A stretch of DNA of 20,355 bases, taken from Aureococcus anophagefferens. Lineage: Eukaryota; Sar; Pelagophyceae; Pelagomonadales; Pelagomonadaceae. The DNA lies in NCBI RefSeq assembly GCF_000186865.1, contig NW_008705574.1, positions 777,654 through 798,008 of the forward strand, given 5' to 3'. The notes below the pieces were generated by a model. It ran no database searches, was not told the origin of the DNA, and saw nothing but the letters and a program-made list of their open reading frames with translations. How positions within the stretch are numbered: position 1 is the stretch's first letter; the number at the start of each line of letters is the position of its first letter. Of this stretch, positions 1 to 7,846 are shown piece after piece. The position numbers and the translations under genes are program-made.

Positions 1-228
1 GTCTGGGGCGGGTTTCTGCTCTACAACGTCGCGCGCGTCGCCCAGTTTTCCGGCCGCTTCCTCTGGACCCAGCGCGAGGCCTTCGGCGTCCGGCGGAAGC
101 GCGAGCTGCCGTCCCTCTTCCTCGACCTCTCGACGGGCGCCGCGGCGTCGCCGGCGGCGGAGCCCGTCTGGAGCACGGACTACTCCTACGAGGCGCGCAA
201 GTACAGCGCGGGCTCCTACGACGTCTGA
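1..228 (+). CDS. C-terminal fragment of an unrecognised membrane protein
   Basis: Reading frame 1 is open from the window edge to a TGA at 226-228 and gives the last 75 residues of a protein whose start lies outside the window. The first 20 or so residues (GGFLLYNVARVAQFSGRF) look like the end of a membrane helix. A basic stretch (RRKRE) and a Ser/Tyr-rich tail ending in SYDV follow. Third codon positions are almost all G or C, as in the other genes here, which supports real coding. I do not recognise the family from this piece; a multi-pass transporter is possible but unproven. The gene converges on the phosphatase gene, with about 110 bp between the two stops. Confidence 0.6.
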   Translation, partial: VWGGFLLYNVARVAQFSGRFLWTQREAFGVRRKRELPSLFLDLSTGAAASPAAEPVWSTDYSYEARKYSAGSYDV

Positions 229-338
229 GGGGGCCTTCGTGTAAAAAGGGAGTCAATTAGAAGCAGAGCAGAGTCGCGGGCGCGGCGGGAACAGGGGGGC
301 GCTCCGGAGCAGGGGGACCGGGCGCCCCCGGTCGCGGC

Positions 339-2191
339 TCAGTCCGCGAAGGAGAAGTCGTCGGACGCGCGGCTCGCGACGTCCTCGTCCTCGTCGACCT
401 TGGCGACGAGCTTCGCGAGCATGTCCTGCTTCGACGCGAAGGCGGCCTTCTGGGACGCCCGCGCGCCGCTCTGGCCGCCGTACATGTTCGAGGCCTTGCG
501 CGGGTCGTTGGTGTCGACCTCGACGGCGTCGACCTGTCCCGAGCCCGTCGAGTCGACGGCCTTGGCCGGGTAAAACGTGTCCGCGATGCCGTCGCCGACC
601 GTGTCGACGCCGACCGTGTCGACGACGCCCGTGCCCTTGGTGTCGAGCATGACCGTGTTGCGGCCCTTGGGCATCTTGAGGTTCGACGTCTTCTCCGCGG
701 CGCCGGCCGTCCGCGCGCCGGCCCTGTCGTCGGCCGCGGCGGGCAGGTACGCGGCGCCCTCCTTGGTCAGGAAGGTCAGCGGGTTCACCTTCAGGACCAT
801 GCACGTGATGTCGTCGCGGTAGTCGCCCTCCTCCTCGGACCACCTGGCCGCGCCCTCGAGGATGAGCTCCTGGCACGCGGCGGCGGCGTCGTTCGAACGC
901 TCGAGCGACTCGCTCGCGAGGTCCACTGCGTACTGCGACGGCACGAACTCCCAGATGCCGTCGGACGCCACGATGATGAAGGCGTCCTCGGCCTCGTCCA
1001 CGGCGTACTCGACGACCGCGGGCTCCGCGATGACGCCGACGTGCTTCACGCAGCGGTCGCCGAGCGACCGCGCCATCGCGAGCCCGACCTGGGCAGGACA
1101 AGAGCGATTCAACGTCGCTTCAACGCGAGCGTTCCGCGCGCGCGCGTTCCAAAAAAAGCATCCACGCTTCGAGACCGTTCCGAGAGATGATCGCTCGTCC
1201 AAAAATCAGCCGAAACGAGTGGAAAACGGCCGAGATATGAGCCTTTGAAGTTGGGAATTTCGCTCTCTTTTCCTGCCCTGAGCCCCACCATGGTCAGCTC
1301 CTTGTTCAGGTAGACCCGCGAGCTCAGCCCGTCGACGCCCTTCTTCACGAAGCCGCCGGCCTTCAGGATGCGCGGCATCTCCAGCGGGTGGTCCGGGTTC
1401 TGGTCCACCGTCAAATCCTTCGCGGTCCCGTCCTTGCGGCCCAGGACCGCGCGCGAGTCGCCGACGGACGCGATGGTCATCTTGTTGCCCACGAGCACGG
1501 CGACGACGGCCGTCGTGCCGCTGTGGATCACGGGCACGTCGTCCTGGGCCATCTTCTCGTCGCAGCGGACGAACGTCTCGATTAGAGCGGTCTTCAGGTC
1601 CGACTCGAACTTGGGGTGCGTGCAGAGCGTGTCGCGGATGTACCTCATGCAGTAGTCGGACACGATGTCCCCCCGCTCGCCGTGGCCGTCGAAGACGGCG
1701 AAGAGCGCGCGCCGCGGGTCGCCGCCGTAGGGCTGGACGACGCAGCCCCGGTCCTGGTTGATCTTCGCCGTGGCGCCGGCCGTGAAGTAGGACGGCTCGA
1801 TGCCGTGGCAGGAGAAGGTGCCGACGACGGTGGACGGGAAGGGGCTCAACGCCCAGTCGGGCTCGTAGATCTCCTTGGCCTGGTAGCTCCGGTCGCGCTC
1901 CTTGCCCGCCGCCTGCTTCGCGGCCTCGGCGGCCTCCGCGGCCTGGAGCAGCACCTCGGAGCCGCGGTCCTCGGGCGCCTGCTGGAAGGACCGCCGCTTG
2001 CTCCGCTTCTTCGTGTAGGCGTCGCCCTTGACGGAATCAAAGCCCTCCCGGGGCGCCTGCGCCGCGTCGAAGCCCACGGTCAGGCGCCGGTTCGGCGTCG
2101 GGCCCGTGCCGCCGTCGGCCTCCTTGGCCTTGAGCTCCATCTTCCGCGTCGGCGTCATCGGCGACGGCGGGCCCGCCGTCGTCGCCACCAT
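339..2191 (-). CDS. PP2C-type Ser/Thr protein phosphatase, 2 exons
   Basis: Metal-dependent (Mg/Mn) protein phosphatase of the PPM/PP2C family. Exon 1 is 2191-1289 and exon 2 is 1088-339, giving 550 residues. Visible motifs are KINQD (about residue 143), VFDGHG (166-171, metal-binding Asp), SGTTA, SVGDSR (242-247), DQNPDHP, then across the splice junction GLAMARSLGD (303-312), ASDGIWEF (342-349) and DDITCMVL. The catalytic set looks complete. Residues 1-115 are a low-complexity, partly coiled Ala/Lys-rich extension. After the phosphatase domain comes a tail with DTVGDG and DSTGSG repeats that resemble short acidic calcium-loop repeats. The intron at 1089-1288 is introner copy 1; it splits the GLAMARSLGD motif region and its removal restores the motif exactly (ELTM joined to VGLAMARSLGD). 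The ATG at 2191 lies in ACCATGG-like context. Confidence 0.93.
1089..1280 (-). mobile_element. Introner element copy 1 (192 bp), forms the PP2C intron
   Basis: In gene sense the element begins CAGGGCAGGAAAAGAG and ends CTTGTCCTGCCCAG, so its ends are inverted repeats of roughly 16 bp (GGGCAGGAMAAGAGCG). It is flanked by GTGGGGCT (1281-1288) and GTCGGGCT (1081-1088), an 8-bp target duplication with one mismatch. The intron runs from the GT of the upstream duplicate (1288) to the AG that ends the element (1089), a 200-nt GT-AG phase-0 intron. The body contains a CGCGCGCGCG run and a TCGGCTGATTTTTGG block that may hold a branch point. It matches the copy at 10498-10689 over its full length and orientation relative to the gene. 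Confidence 0.92.
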
Positions 2192-2507
2192 GGCGTCGGA
2201 AACGGCCGGACCCCGCGAACGGGACGGCCCAAGACGCTAATGCTTGATTGCTCCACGTCGTAGGATGACTTTGATCATGAAGGAAGAAACCGACTTGTCC
2301 TGAGATTTGTAGTCTAATTTGCAGTTGAGGCTCAGTTGCATCACACGGTGAAGTAGTTGCATCACGCGATGAAGTGTTAAAGTGCAGCTCGACGGCCGCC
2401 TCGCGCCGCCCGGTCGGCGCCGGCGTCCTCGCCGCGAGTCGGCGACTCGCACCCGGTTCTTCTAAGAAGAGGCAGCCCCTTCGCCGAGTTACACAAAACC
2501 GGCCGCG
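2192..2507. other. Intergenic region between the mutarotase 3' end and the PP2C 5' end
   Basis: No convincing gene. The central part (about 2240-2380) is clearly less GC-rich than its surroundings and should contain the PP2C promoter (minus strand) and the mutarotase 3' UTR. It holds a 21-bp direct repeat, listed separately. Short frames called across it lack the GC-rich third positions of the real genes. Confidence 0.6.
2334..2375. repeat. 21-bp tandem direct repeat, two copies
   Basis: Units 2334-2354 and 2355-2375 share AGTTGCATCAC followed by CGRTGAAGT, with two mismatches. The repeat lies about 140 bp upstream of the PP2C start codon (minus strand), so a promoter-element role is possible but unproven. 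Confidence 0.75.
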
Positions 2508-3072
2508 CTAGCGCGCGAGGGCGCTGACCCACGTCGTGTCCGACGAGTGGACCTCGTCGAGCGTCGTCCAGCCGCCCTGCGGGACGCGCGCGTCGCGCCA
2601 CATAGACACCCTCCCGGGACGCGGGCGGCGACGTGGAAGTCCGCGTCCATCATCTCCTCCCACTCTCTGCACTTCGCGTTCTCGCGGTAGCGGCTCCCGG
2701 GCCCCGTCGCCTCCTAAAATTGAACACGCGTCGCGCGCGCCGCGAACGCGCGGACGCCGGCGGCGCGACGCCCATGACCGTGTCGCCGGCCGTCGTGATG
2801 TACATGAAGAGCCGCCGCGTGTCCGGCACGCGGAAGATCGTCAGCTGCCTGCAAAGCGAAAGCAATCGCGCTTGCAGACGCGCGCGCGACGCCGCGATCA
2901 CGCACGTCACGCCCGCGGCGCGCAGGCCCGCGGCGACGTCGGGCCAGATCTCGTCGTGGTACTTGAGGTACTCGTCGATCTTGCCCTCCTTGACCTCCGT
3001 CGTGAACGCCTGAAACGCTGCCAATGCTCAACGCGCGTGCTAAAGGTCGGTTGCACGTACATAGCGGACCAT
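2508..3072 (-). CDS. L-rhamnose mutarotase-like protein, 5 small exons
   Basis: Predicted to interconvert anomers of a deoxy sugar such as L-rhamnose (RhaM/DUF718 family, dimeric ferredoxin-like fold). Exons on the minus strand: 3072-3061 (only 12 nt, MVRY), 3009-2906, 2848-2770, 2713-2621 and 2576-2508, totalling 118 residues, close to the usual 104-110. The family signature is visible as DEYLKYHDEIWPDV (Tyr, His and Trp-Pro of the active site), then RVPDTRRLFMYI, an AKCREWEEMMDADF helix and a final GGWTTLDEVH. The first two introns have strong donors (GTACGT, GTGCGT) and CAG acceptors; the third is GTCGCG to TTTTAG. The last (2577-2620, 44 nt, donor GTCCCG) is the weakest; if it is not spliced, the gene carries a frameshift there. 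The exon chain keeps one frame throughout, which supports the model. Confidence 0.8.
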
Positions 3073-3344
3073 AGCTCGCTACTAGAGGCTGGAAGCTGCC
3101 ACTGGACGAGGCCAATGGCGGAATTACCACAGCTGATTCGCGCAGCTCTTGCGCAAGCGCCCGAGCCGGCAAGGCAGCTCTCGACGACGCTGATCACGAG
3201 CTGATTGCGCTCTGAGGCACGCCGCGCCGACGCCCGCCGCCCCGCCCGTGCCTCGCGCCGCCGCGTCCGCGGTCCGCTCGCGCGCGCCGCGGCGCTCGCG
3301 TTGAGCTCCGCCGCGCGCCGCGGTCGCCGCGCCGCGCGGAAAAC

Positions 3345-4016
3345 ATGTCGACGCACTCGAGCATGCAGACGACGTACCAGAGCCTGTTGACGGCCTGCCT
3401 CCTCGGCGGCCTCGCCGTGCTCTACCTCCAGCGGCGGCGGGGCAGCACGCGCCGCGCGGCCATCGAGATCGGCGAGCACAAGACGCGCATGCTCGTCGCG
3501 GACGTCGACTACGCGGGCAAGGTCGTCATCAGGGCGATTCAACGTCGCTTCAACGTGAGGGTTCCGCGCGCGCGCGTTCCGGAAAAGCGTCCACGCTTCG
3601 GGAGCGCTCCGAGAGATGATCGCTCGTCCGAAAACCAGCCGAAACGAGTGGAACACGGCCGGGAGAGGAGCCTTTTCGCACCTTTCGCTGCCCAGGTCGT
3701 CATCAAGGAGGTCCACAGCCGCGAGATCCGCCACAGCGCGGCCAAGGCGCTCGAGGACGTCGTCCGGGCGTTGGTGGCCGAGGCGCGGGACGTCGGGGCC
3801 GCCCAGGCGACGGTCTACGAGCGGCCCGGGACGCGCGCGCCGCCGGTTCCGGCCGCGGGCGCCGCGCCGGCGCCGGGCGACGGGCGGACGACGCTCCTCC
3901 GCCGCGTCGAGGACCGCTGGCGGAAGTCGTCCTGCGACTCGAACTTCGACCTGCGCGTCGTCGACTTCCTGCCGCAGGCGCCGCCGTGGCGGACGGCGGC
4001 GCCGAAGGTCTCGTGA
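3345..4016 (+). CDS. N-terminally anchored small protein, function unknown, 2 exons
   Basis: Exon 1 is 3345-3521 and exon 2 is 3696-4016, giving 165 residues. The start ATG follows AAAAC. Residues 14-28 (LLTACLLGGLAVLYL) form one membrane helix, followed by a basic stop-transfer stretch (QRRRGSTRR). The next segment (AIEIGEHKTRMLVADV) resembles the phosphate-1 motif of ASKHA ATPases such as Ppx/GppA (IDIGSNSxRLLVA). The protein is far too short for that fold, so this is a resemblance, not an assignment. A Pro/Ala-rich linker and a C-terminal part with WRKSSCDSNFDLRVVDFLPQ follow. The intron is introner copy 2; splicing joins YAGK to VVIKEVHS. Unspliced RNA would also be open, adding 58 residues. 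Confidence 0.75.
   Translation: MSTHSSMQTTYQSLLTACLLGGLAVLYLQRRRGSTRRAAIEIGEHKTRMLVADVDYAGKVVIRAIQRRFNVRVPRARVPEKRPRFGSAPRDDRSSENQPKRVEHGRERSLFAPFAAQVVIKEVHSREIRHSAAKALEDVVRALVAEARDVGAAQATVYERPGTRAPPVPAAGAAPAPGDGRTTLLRRVEDRWRKSSCDSNFDLRVVDFLPQAPPWRTAAPKVS
3530..3695 (+). mobile_element. Introner element copy 2 (166 bp), inverted body orientation
   Basis: Flanked by a perfect 8-bp duplication GTCGTCAT at 3522-3529 and 3696-3703 (the match extends to 10 bp, GTCGTCATCA). The element begins CAGGGCGATTC and ends TTTCGCTGCCCAG. The intron runs from GT at 3522 to AG at 3695, 174 nt, phase 0. Its body (TTCAACGTCGCTTCAACG, CGCGCGCGCG, GATGATCGCTCGTCC, AGCCGAAACGAGTGG) is the reverse complement, relative to the host gene, of the bodies of copies 1 and 3. 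It is about 26 bp shorter than they are. Confidence 0.92.
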
Positions 4017-4147
4017 CGCGGCCGGGCCGGCGCGCGCGCCGGGACCGACGCACGCCGCGCGCGCCGCCCCCTCTGTGTAACTAACGGGCCAATCAGACTG
4101 GAGTTTTACGAGACGAGCGCGGGGGCGCGGCGGCGAGTTCAAACGCT

Positions 4148-5158
4148 TCACCACTCCTTGCCCGTGACCTTGGACGGGTCCTTGGTCATGCGCGAGTAGG
4201 GCGAGATGGTGTCGTCGAAGATGTAGCGCAGGATCGTCCCCGGCCAGCTCGAGCACTGCGGCAGGTGGTCGTAGTACTCGGGCGCGATCTCTTTCACGAG
4301 CGGCAGCCGGCTCCAGGGGATCGCGGGGAAGTCGTGGTGCTCGTTGTGGTAGCCCACGTTGTAGGTGAGGTAGTTGAGCACGCCGTAGTAGGAGTAGGTC
4401 TCCGCCGTGCCGTCCATGACGTAGTGCTCCGAGATGAAGTGGCCCGCCGTCGGGTGGATCGACCCCGCGAAGAACGTGGACAGCAGCAGGTAGAAGAGGG
4501 GCGTCGTGCCGTAGGCGGCGACGAGCAGCGCGTCGCAGGTGAGGCAGATGGCCCAGTTCGTCGCGATCCACTTGTCGAAGGGCACGAGGTCGGGCTTCGT
4601 GAACATGGGTCTGAGAGCGTAGCCGAAGATCTGGAAGAACATGAAGACGGCCTTCCGCGCCGAGTGGTCCCAGTAGTTCAGCGCCGTGCCCGTCACTAAC
4701 AACCCCTCGATGGCCGAGGGGATGTCCGTGTCGACGCCGAGCGTGCCCTGGTTCCGGTGGTGCGCCATGTGGTAGGGCTTAAACGTCACGCTGTACGCGA
4801 TGCAGATGGGGATGTTCGCCATCATGGCGATGTAGCGGTTGCCCGCGACGGACTTGGCGCCCAGGTTGTGCGCGAGCTCGTGGATCGCGAGGAAGAGGCT
4901 GTGGTTCGCCGTCGCGCCGACGACGTAGATGGCCGCGAGCCACGGCAACCAGCCCCAGCGGCGCGTGCCCACGGCCATGGCGAGCTGGAGGGCCACCGTC
5001 GCGCCGGCGATGTACTTCGTGCGCGGCTCGAAGCGGTAGAGCTTCTTGATCTCGGGGTACTTCTTGAGCATCTCCGTGCGCCGCTTCGCGTGGGGCTCCT
5101 CGTCGACGCGGATGTGGAACGCGGACCGGCGCGCCTGCTTCCGCCCGCCCTTCCCCAT
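4148..5158 (-). CDS. DEGS1: Sphingolipid delta-4 desaturase (dihydroceramide desaturase)
   Basis: Predicted ER membrane di-iron enzyme that introduces the 4,5 double bond into dihydroceramide. It is a single 336-residue open frame, close to the length of animal and fungal DEGS/DES proteins. The N-terminal region has the family's lipid-desaturase lead (KRRTEMLKKYPEIKKLY). Three histidine boxes are intact: HELAH (93-97), HMAHH (130-134) and HNEHH (271-275). Hydrophobic segments lie near 50-65, 73-92, 112-125 and 205-232. The protein begins MGKGG, so Gly2 could be myristoylated, as reported for the animal enzyme. The start ATG at 5158 is the only one upstream of the conserved region. The gene converges with the small anchored protein, with 131 bp between stops. 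Confidence 0.95.
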   Translation of the reverse strand: MGKGGRKQARRSAFHIRVDEEPHAKRRTEMLKKYPEIKKLYRFEPRTKYIAGATVALQLAMAVGTRRWGWLPWLAAIYVVGATANHSLFLAIHELAHNLGAKSVAGNRYIAMMANIPICIAYSVTFKPYHMAHHRNQGTLGVDTDIPSAIEGLLVTGTALNYWDHSARKAVFMFFQIFGYALRPMFTKPDLVPFDKWIATNWAICLTCDALLVAAYGTTPLFYLLLSTFFAGSIHPTAGHFISEHYVMDGTAETYSYYGVLNYLTYNVGYHNEHHDFPAIPWSRLPLVKEIAPEYYDHLPQCSSWPGTILRYIFDDTISPYSRMTKDPSKVTGKEW

Positions 5159-5256
5159 GGCTTCGATCCGAGGGGCTCGGCGCGGCGCTCAACGGTCTCG
5201 GCGGGGGTGGGCCCGTGTGTGTGGGCGGCGCTTTTGGTCGAAGACTTGGGTGCCAG

Positions 5257-5484
5257 CTATGACCGGCGGTCGACGAAATCGATGTATCGACAGTCGTTGT
5301 CAACGTCGGCGGCAGCGTCGACCTCGGCATCGTTCCCCGCGCGCGCGCGCGCGCGGCGAGAGGGGTCCCGCACGCGTCGGTCGCTGGGCTTTACGCTCCT
5401 AAAGACGTGGTCGAGCTCGCCCATCGACACGAGCTTGTCGACGACGTGCGGAAAGCCGGCGACGCACGCCCAGAAGTCCGCAGC
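5257..5484 (-). other. Possible exon, minus strand, unrecognised
   Basis: After a possible acceptor (CGACGCAG, just above 5484) the minus strand reads a protein-like segment containing ADFWACVAGFPHVVDKLV and SMGELDHVF. It continues through a basic low-complexity stretch to a TAG at 5257-5259. Third positions are fairly GC-rich in the first half. No upstream partner exon could be found on the minus strand; an internal ATG near 5418 could start a very short protein. It lies opposite the 5' flank of a better-supported plus-strand exon, so the two cannot simply both extend. Confidence 0.25.
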
Positions 5485-5537
5485 CTGCGTCGGGACGCGC
5501 GCGCGTTGCCCGAGAAGGCTGCGGGGTATGAGATGAG

Positions 5538-5907
5538 GCCTCCATCGCGCGCGAGCGCGACGCTCTCGGCGTCTGCACGCTTCACAGCGGCCGCGGCGCC
5601 TTGCGCCTTGGCGCGCGCGAGGTCTTCGGCGGCGAGAAGCCCCGGGCCGACGACGCCGAGGCCGACGAGGGCGCGCTCATGCTCGACACGCTGCAGCCGC
5701 AGGTGGCGGCCGAGCTGGGCCGCCTCGCAGGGTACCGCAAGCACTGGTGCTCTTCATGTTCCGTCTGGTTCCAGAGCCGCGACAAGACGACTCGGGCCAT
5801 CGTCGTGACGTTGTTACCAGGGCTACATGGCCTTCGGCGTCCACAAACGCAAACGCGACGACCTGGCCCTGGCCGGATACGCCCGGTCCCTGCGCCTCGA
5901 CGACTAG
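5538..5907 (+). CDS. Partial unrecognised gene, at least two exons
   Basis: Two plus-strand segments have the GC-rich third positions of real genes. The first (about 5538-5726) includes ARERDALGVCTLHSG and LMLDTLQPQVAAELGRL; the second (5821-5907) reads GYMAFGVHKRKRDDL and ends in a TAG. A TTGTTACCAG acceptor precedes 5821. To join the frames the donor must be in phase 0. That leaves a GT at 5703 or a GC at 5727, while the obvious GT sites at 5732 and 5747 shift the frame. The 5' end is not resolved: a stop at 5529-5531 closes the frame, so an earlier exon or a disrupted gene is implied. I do not recognise the product; it may be a decayed gene. Confidence 0.4.
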
Positions 5908-6038
5908 TCCGGTGGGAAGCTGAGCTTCCGCCCAACAGACTACAGGACGGACCGCGTCACCGACTTCGCCACCGTGACACCCCGCCAAAATCGCAGTCTA
6001 AGCTTTAAGTTTTAAAGCCCCCACCGCCGAAGCGCCTC

Positions 6039-7376
6039 CTAGGCCCCGCTGCCCAGCGACCGCGGGAGCGTCGCCGGCGACGGCTTGGGCGTGTCGACGT
6101 CGGAGGTGCCCGGCCGCGCGAACGCCGCGGACACGTCCGTCTGCACGCCGACGAAGAAGGTGACCTTGCCCTCGGCGTCGCGCAACGGCGCGACGAAGAA
6201 GCGGTTCCAGAAGGTGGTGCCGTCCTTGCGGTAGTTGAGGATCGTCACGGACGCCTCGTGCTCCTTGTAGACGGCGTCGCGAATCACCGACACCTGCCGC
6301 GGGTCCGTCCGCGGGCCCTGGAGGAAGCGGCAGTTGCGGCCGATGACGTCGTCGCGGTCGTAGCCCGTCATCTGCAGGAAGGCCTCGGACGTCCAGACGA
6401 TGGGGTTGTCCGGCAGCTCCGGGTTCGTCACGACGAAGGCCTTCTGCGCGTCCTGGATGACCTTGATCATCGACAGGTCGCGGCGCGTCAGCGCGCTCGG
6501 CGGCTGGGCCATCTCGCGCGCTGCCGCGGGGAGCTCCGGCGGCGCGAGCGTCTCCGCGCTCGGGATCTGCGGCAGCCGCGGCGCGCCGAGCGGGTGCGTC
6601 AGCGCGCCGCCGCCGAGCGCGACGGGGTGCTCGGACCCGAGCGACTCGAAGAGCGCCTTGCGCTCGTCGACGGACAGGCACTCCGTGGCCACGCGCTTCA
6701 GCCGCGCGTTCTCCTCCTGGAGCGACTCGAGGCGCCGTTTCAGCGCGGACGCGAAGAAGCCGCGGCGGAGCGCGTGCTGCTTCGCGTGGCCGCGCGCGCC
6801 CTCGGCGACGCGCGTCGCCGGCTCGTCCTCGGACGCGCTGCGGTCGCGGCCGTCCTGGATGACCGTGTCCGCCTCGAGGTCGCTGCCCGCCTGCGACGCG
6901 CCGGAGCCGTCGTCGTCCGGCCTCGGCGGCTTGGGCTTCTCGGGCGACCGCGGGGGCGACTTGGCGGCCTTGAGCGTGCCGCCGTAGAGGAAGGACATGT
7001 GGGCCTGGTGGGAAGCCCAGGAGCCCGTCCAGGACGGCTCCGGCGCGAGCATCTCGAGGCCCATGCCCAATCCCCGGTCCGCGCCGGGCAGCGGGTCGCA
7101 ATCGACGACGTAGGCGGCGAGCAGCGCCGTGTCCCAGGTGTCGCTGGGCCGCCGCGCTAGTATCGGATCGTCGGCGCCGGAGGCCTCGCTGCCGCACACG
7201 CCCGGGGGCGCGTCGCTCGTGTCGCCGCCGGACGAGTCGCCGCCGCCGCCGCCCGTGCGCCGCCGCTTCGCGCGCCGCTCCGCGTCGCTCGCCGACGCGA
7301 ACTGCGGCTGCACGAGCGCGCTCAGGTTCGCCTCGCCGTAGGACCGCTTCAGCATGCTGCCATGCAACGAGGACAC
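6039..7376 (-). CDS. Aureochrome-like LOV photoreceptor with degenerate bZIP region
   Basis: Single-exon, 445 residues. Residues 300-420 form a LOV (PAS) domain: FVVTNPELPDNPIVW (314-328), GRNCRFLQ with the photoactive Cys at 349, NYRKDG (381-386), FWN (389-391) and FVGVQTDV with the flavin-contacting Gln (412). All the FMN-binding positions I can judge are present, so blue-light adduct formation is expected. Before it, residues 193-232 align by eye with the stramenopile bZIP of aureochromes: GARGHAKQHALRRGFF, then LESLQEENARLKRVA. The invariant Asn and Arg of the basic region are Ala here. A short basic patch (AERRAKRRR, 32-40) could be a nuclear localisation signal. The bZIP-then-LOV order is the aureochrome layout, known only from photosynthetic stramenopiles. 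Helmchrome or another LOV protein is the alternative. Confidence 0.85.
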   Translation of the reverse strand: MSSLHGSMLKRSYGEANLSALVQPQFASASDAERRAKRRRTGGGGGDSSGGDTSDAPPGVCGSEASGADDPILARRPSDTWDTALLAAYVVDCDPLPGADRGLGMGLEMLAPEPSWTGSWASHQAHMSFLYGGTLKAAKSPPRSPEKPKPPRPDDDGSGASQAGSDLEADTVIQDGRDRSASEDEPATRVAEGARGHAKQHALRRGFFASALKRRLESLQEENARLKRVATECLSVDERKALFESLGSEHPVALGGGALTHPLGAPRLPQIPSAETLAPPELPAAAREMAQPPSALTRRDLSMIKVIQDAQKAFVVTNPELPDNPIVWTSEAFLQMTGYDRDDVIGRNCRFLQGPRTDPRQVSVIRDAVYKEHEASVTILNYRKDGTTFWNRFFVAPLRDAEGKVTFFVGVQTDVSAAFARPGTSDVDTPKPSPATLPRSLGSGA

Positions 7377-7846
7377 GTGCTTAGGAGGTGAGTGCGCTCA
7401 CGGAGCGTGCTGCCGCCCGGGAGCGGCGCCGCGCCTCGCGTCTTCGCGCGCACGTTCAGGGCGCCATGGTGGGTCCGTTGCCAATGGGCGCGGTGCAACG
7501 TCGGGTTGGCGCGGTGGTCGCCTCTGCGAATGACGACGGGTCGAGACGAAGGAGCTGGACCTTGATCACAACAAAGATCGTCTCGGGCTTGAGCCTCGAC
7601 GTCGAGGGAAACCGAGTCAGCGCCTTAAGTTGACGATTTTCAGGCCAGCGCGGCGAGGTGCGCCGACGCTCCAGTCGAGTTCCACACGAGTGTTCCACGT
7701 CCGCCGCCTCCGGAACAAGGCGGCGCGAATGCGCCACCAGGACAGGTACCAGGACGGCGCGGCCACCGCGACGCGCGACGCCGCGACGGCGCCGCGCCGC
7801 GACGGCCAGAGACGGCGAACGGACGACTGCGAGGAACGATACAAAC
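7377..7846. other. Intergenic region between the LOV gene and the heme oxygenase-like gene
   Basis: No gene supported. It should contain the LOV gene promoter (minus strand, next to 7376) and the 3' UTR of the heme oxygenase-like gene. A stretch near 7550-7640 is less GC-rich. Open frames crossing it are Arg-rich with mixed third positions and look like shadows. Confidence 0.5.

Noticed and set aside
2907..4571. Long minus-strand open frame of 554 codons
   Set aside because: It runs through introner copy 2 and antisense to two supported genes; its product is Arg/Pro-rich with no motifs, a typical shadow frame in GC-rich DNA.
5727..5820. A fifth introner in the 5.7-kb gene (starts CAGGG, ends CCAG)
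   Set aside because: The ends show no convincing inverted repeat, there is no 8-bp duplication, and no interior blocks are shared with the other copies.
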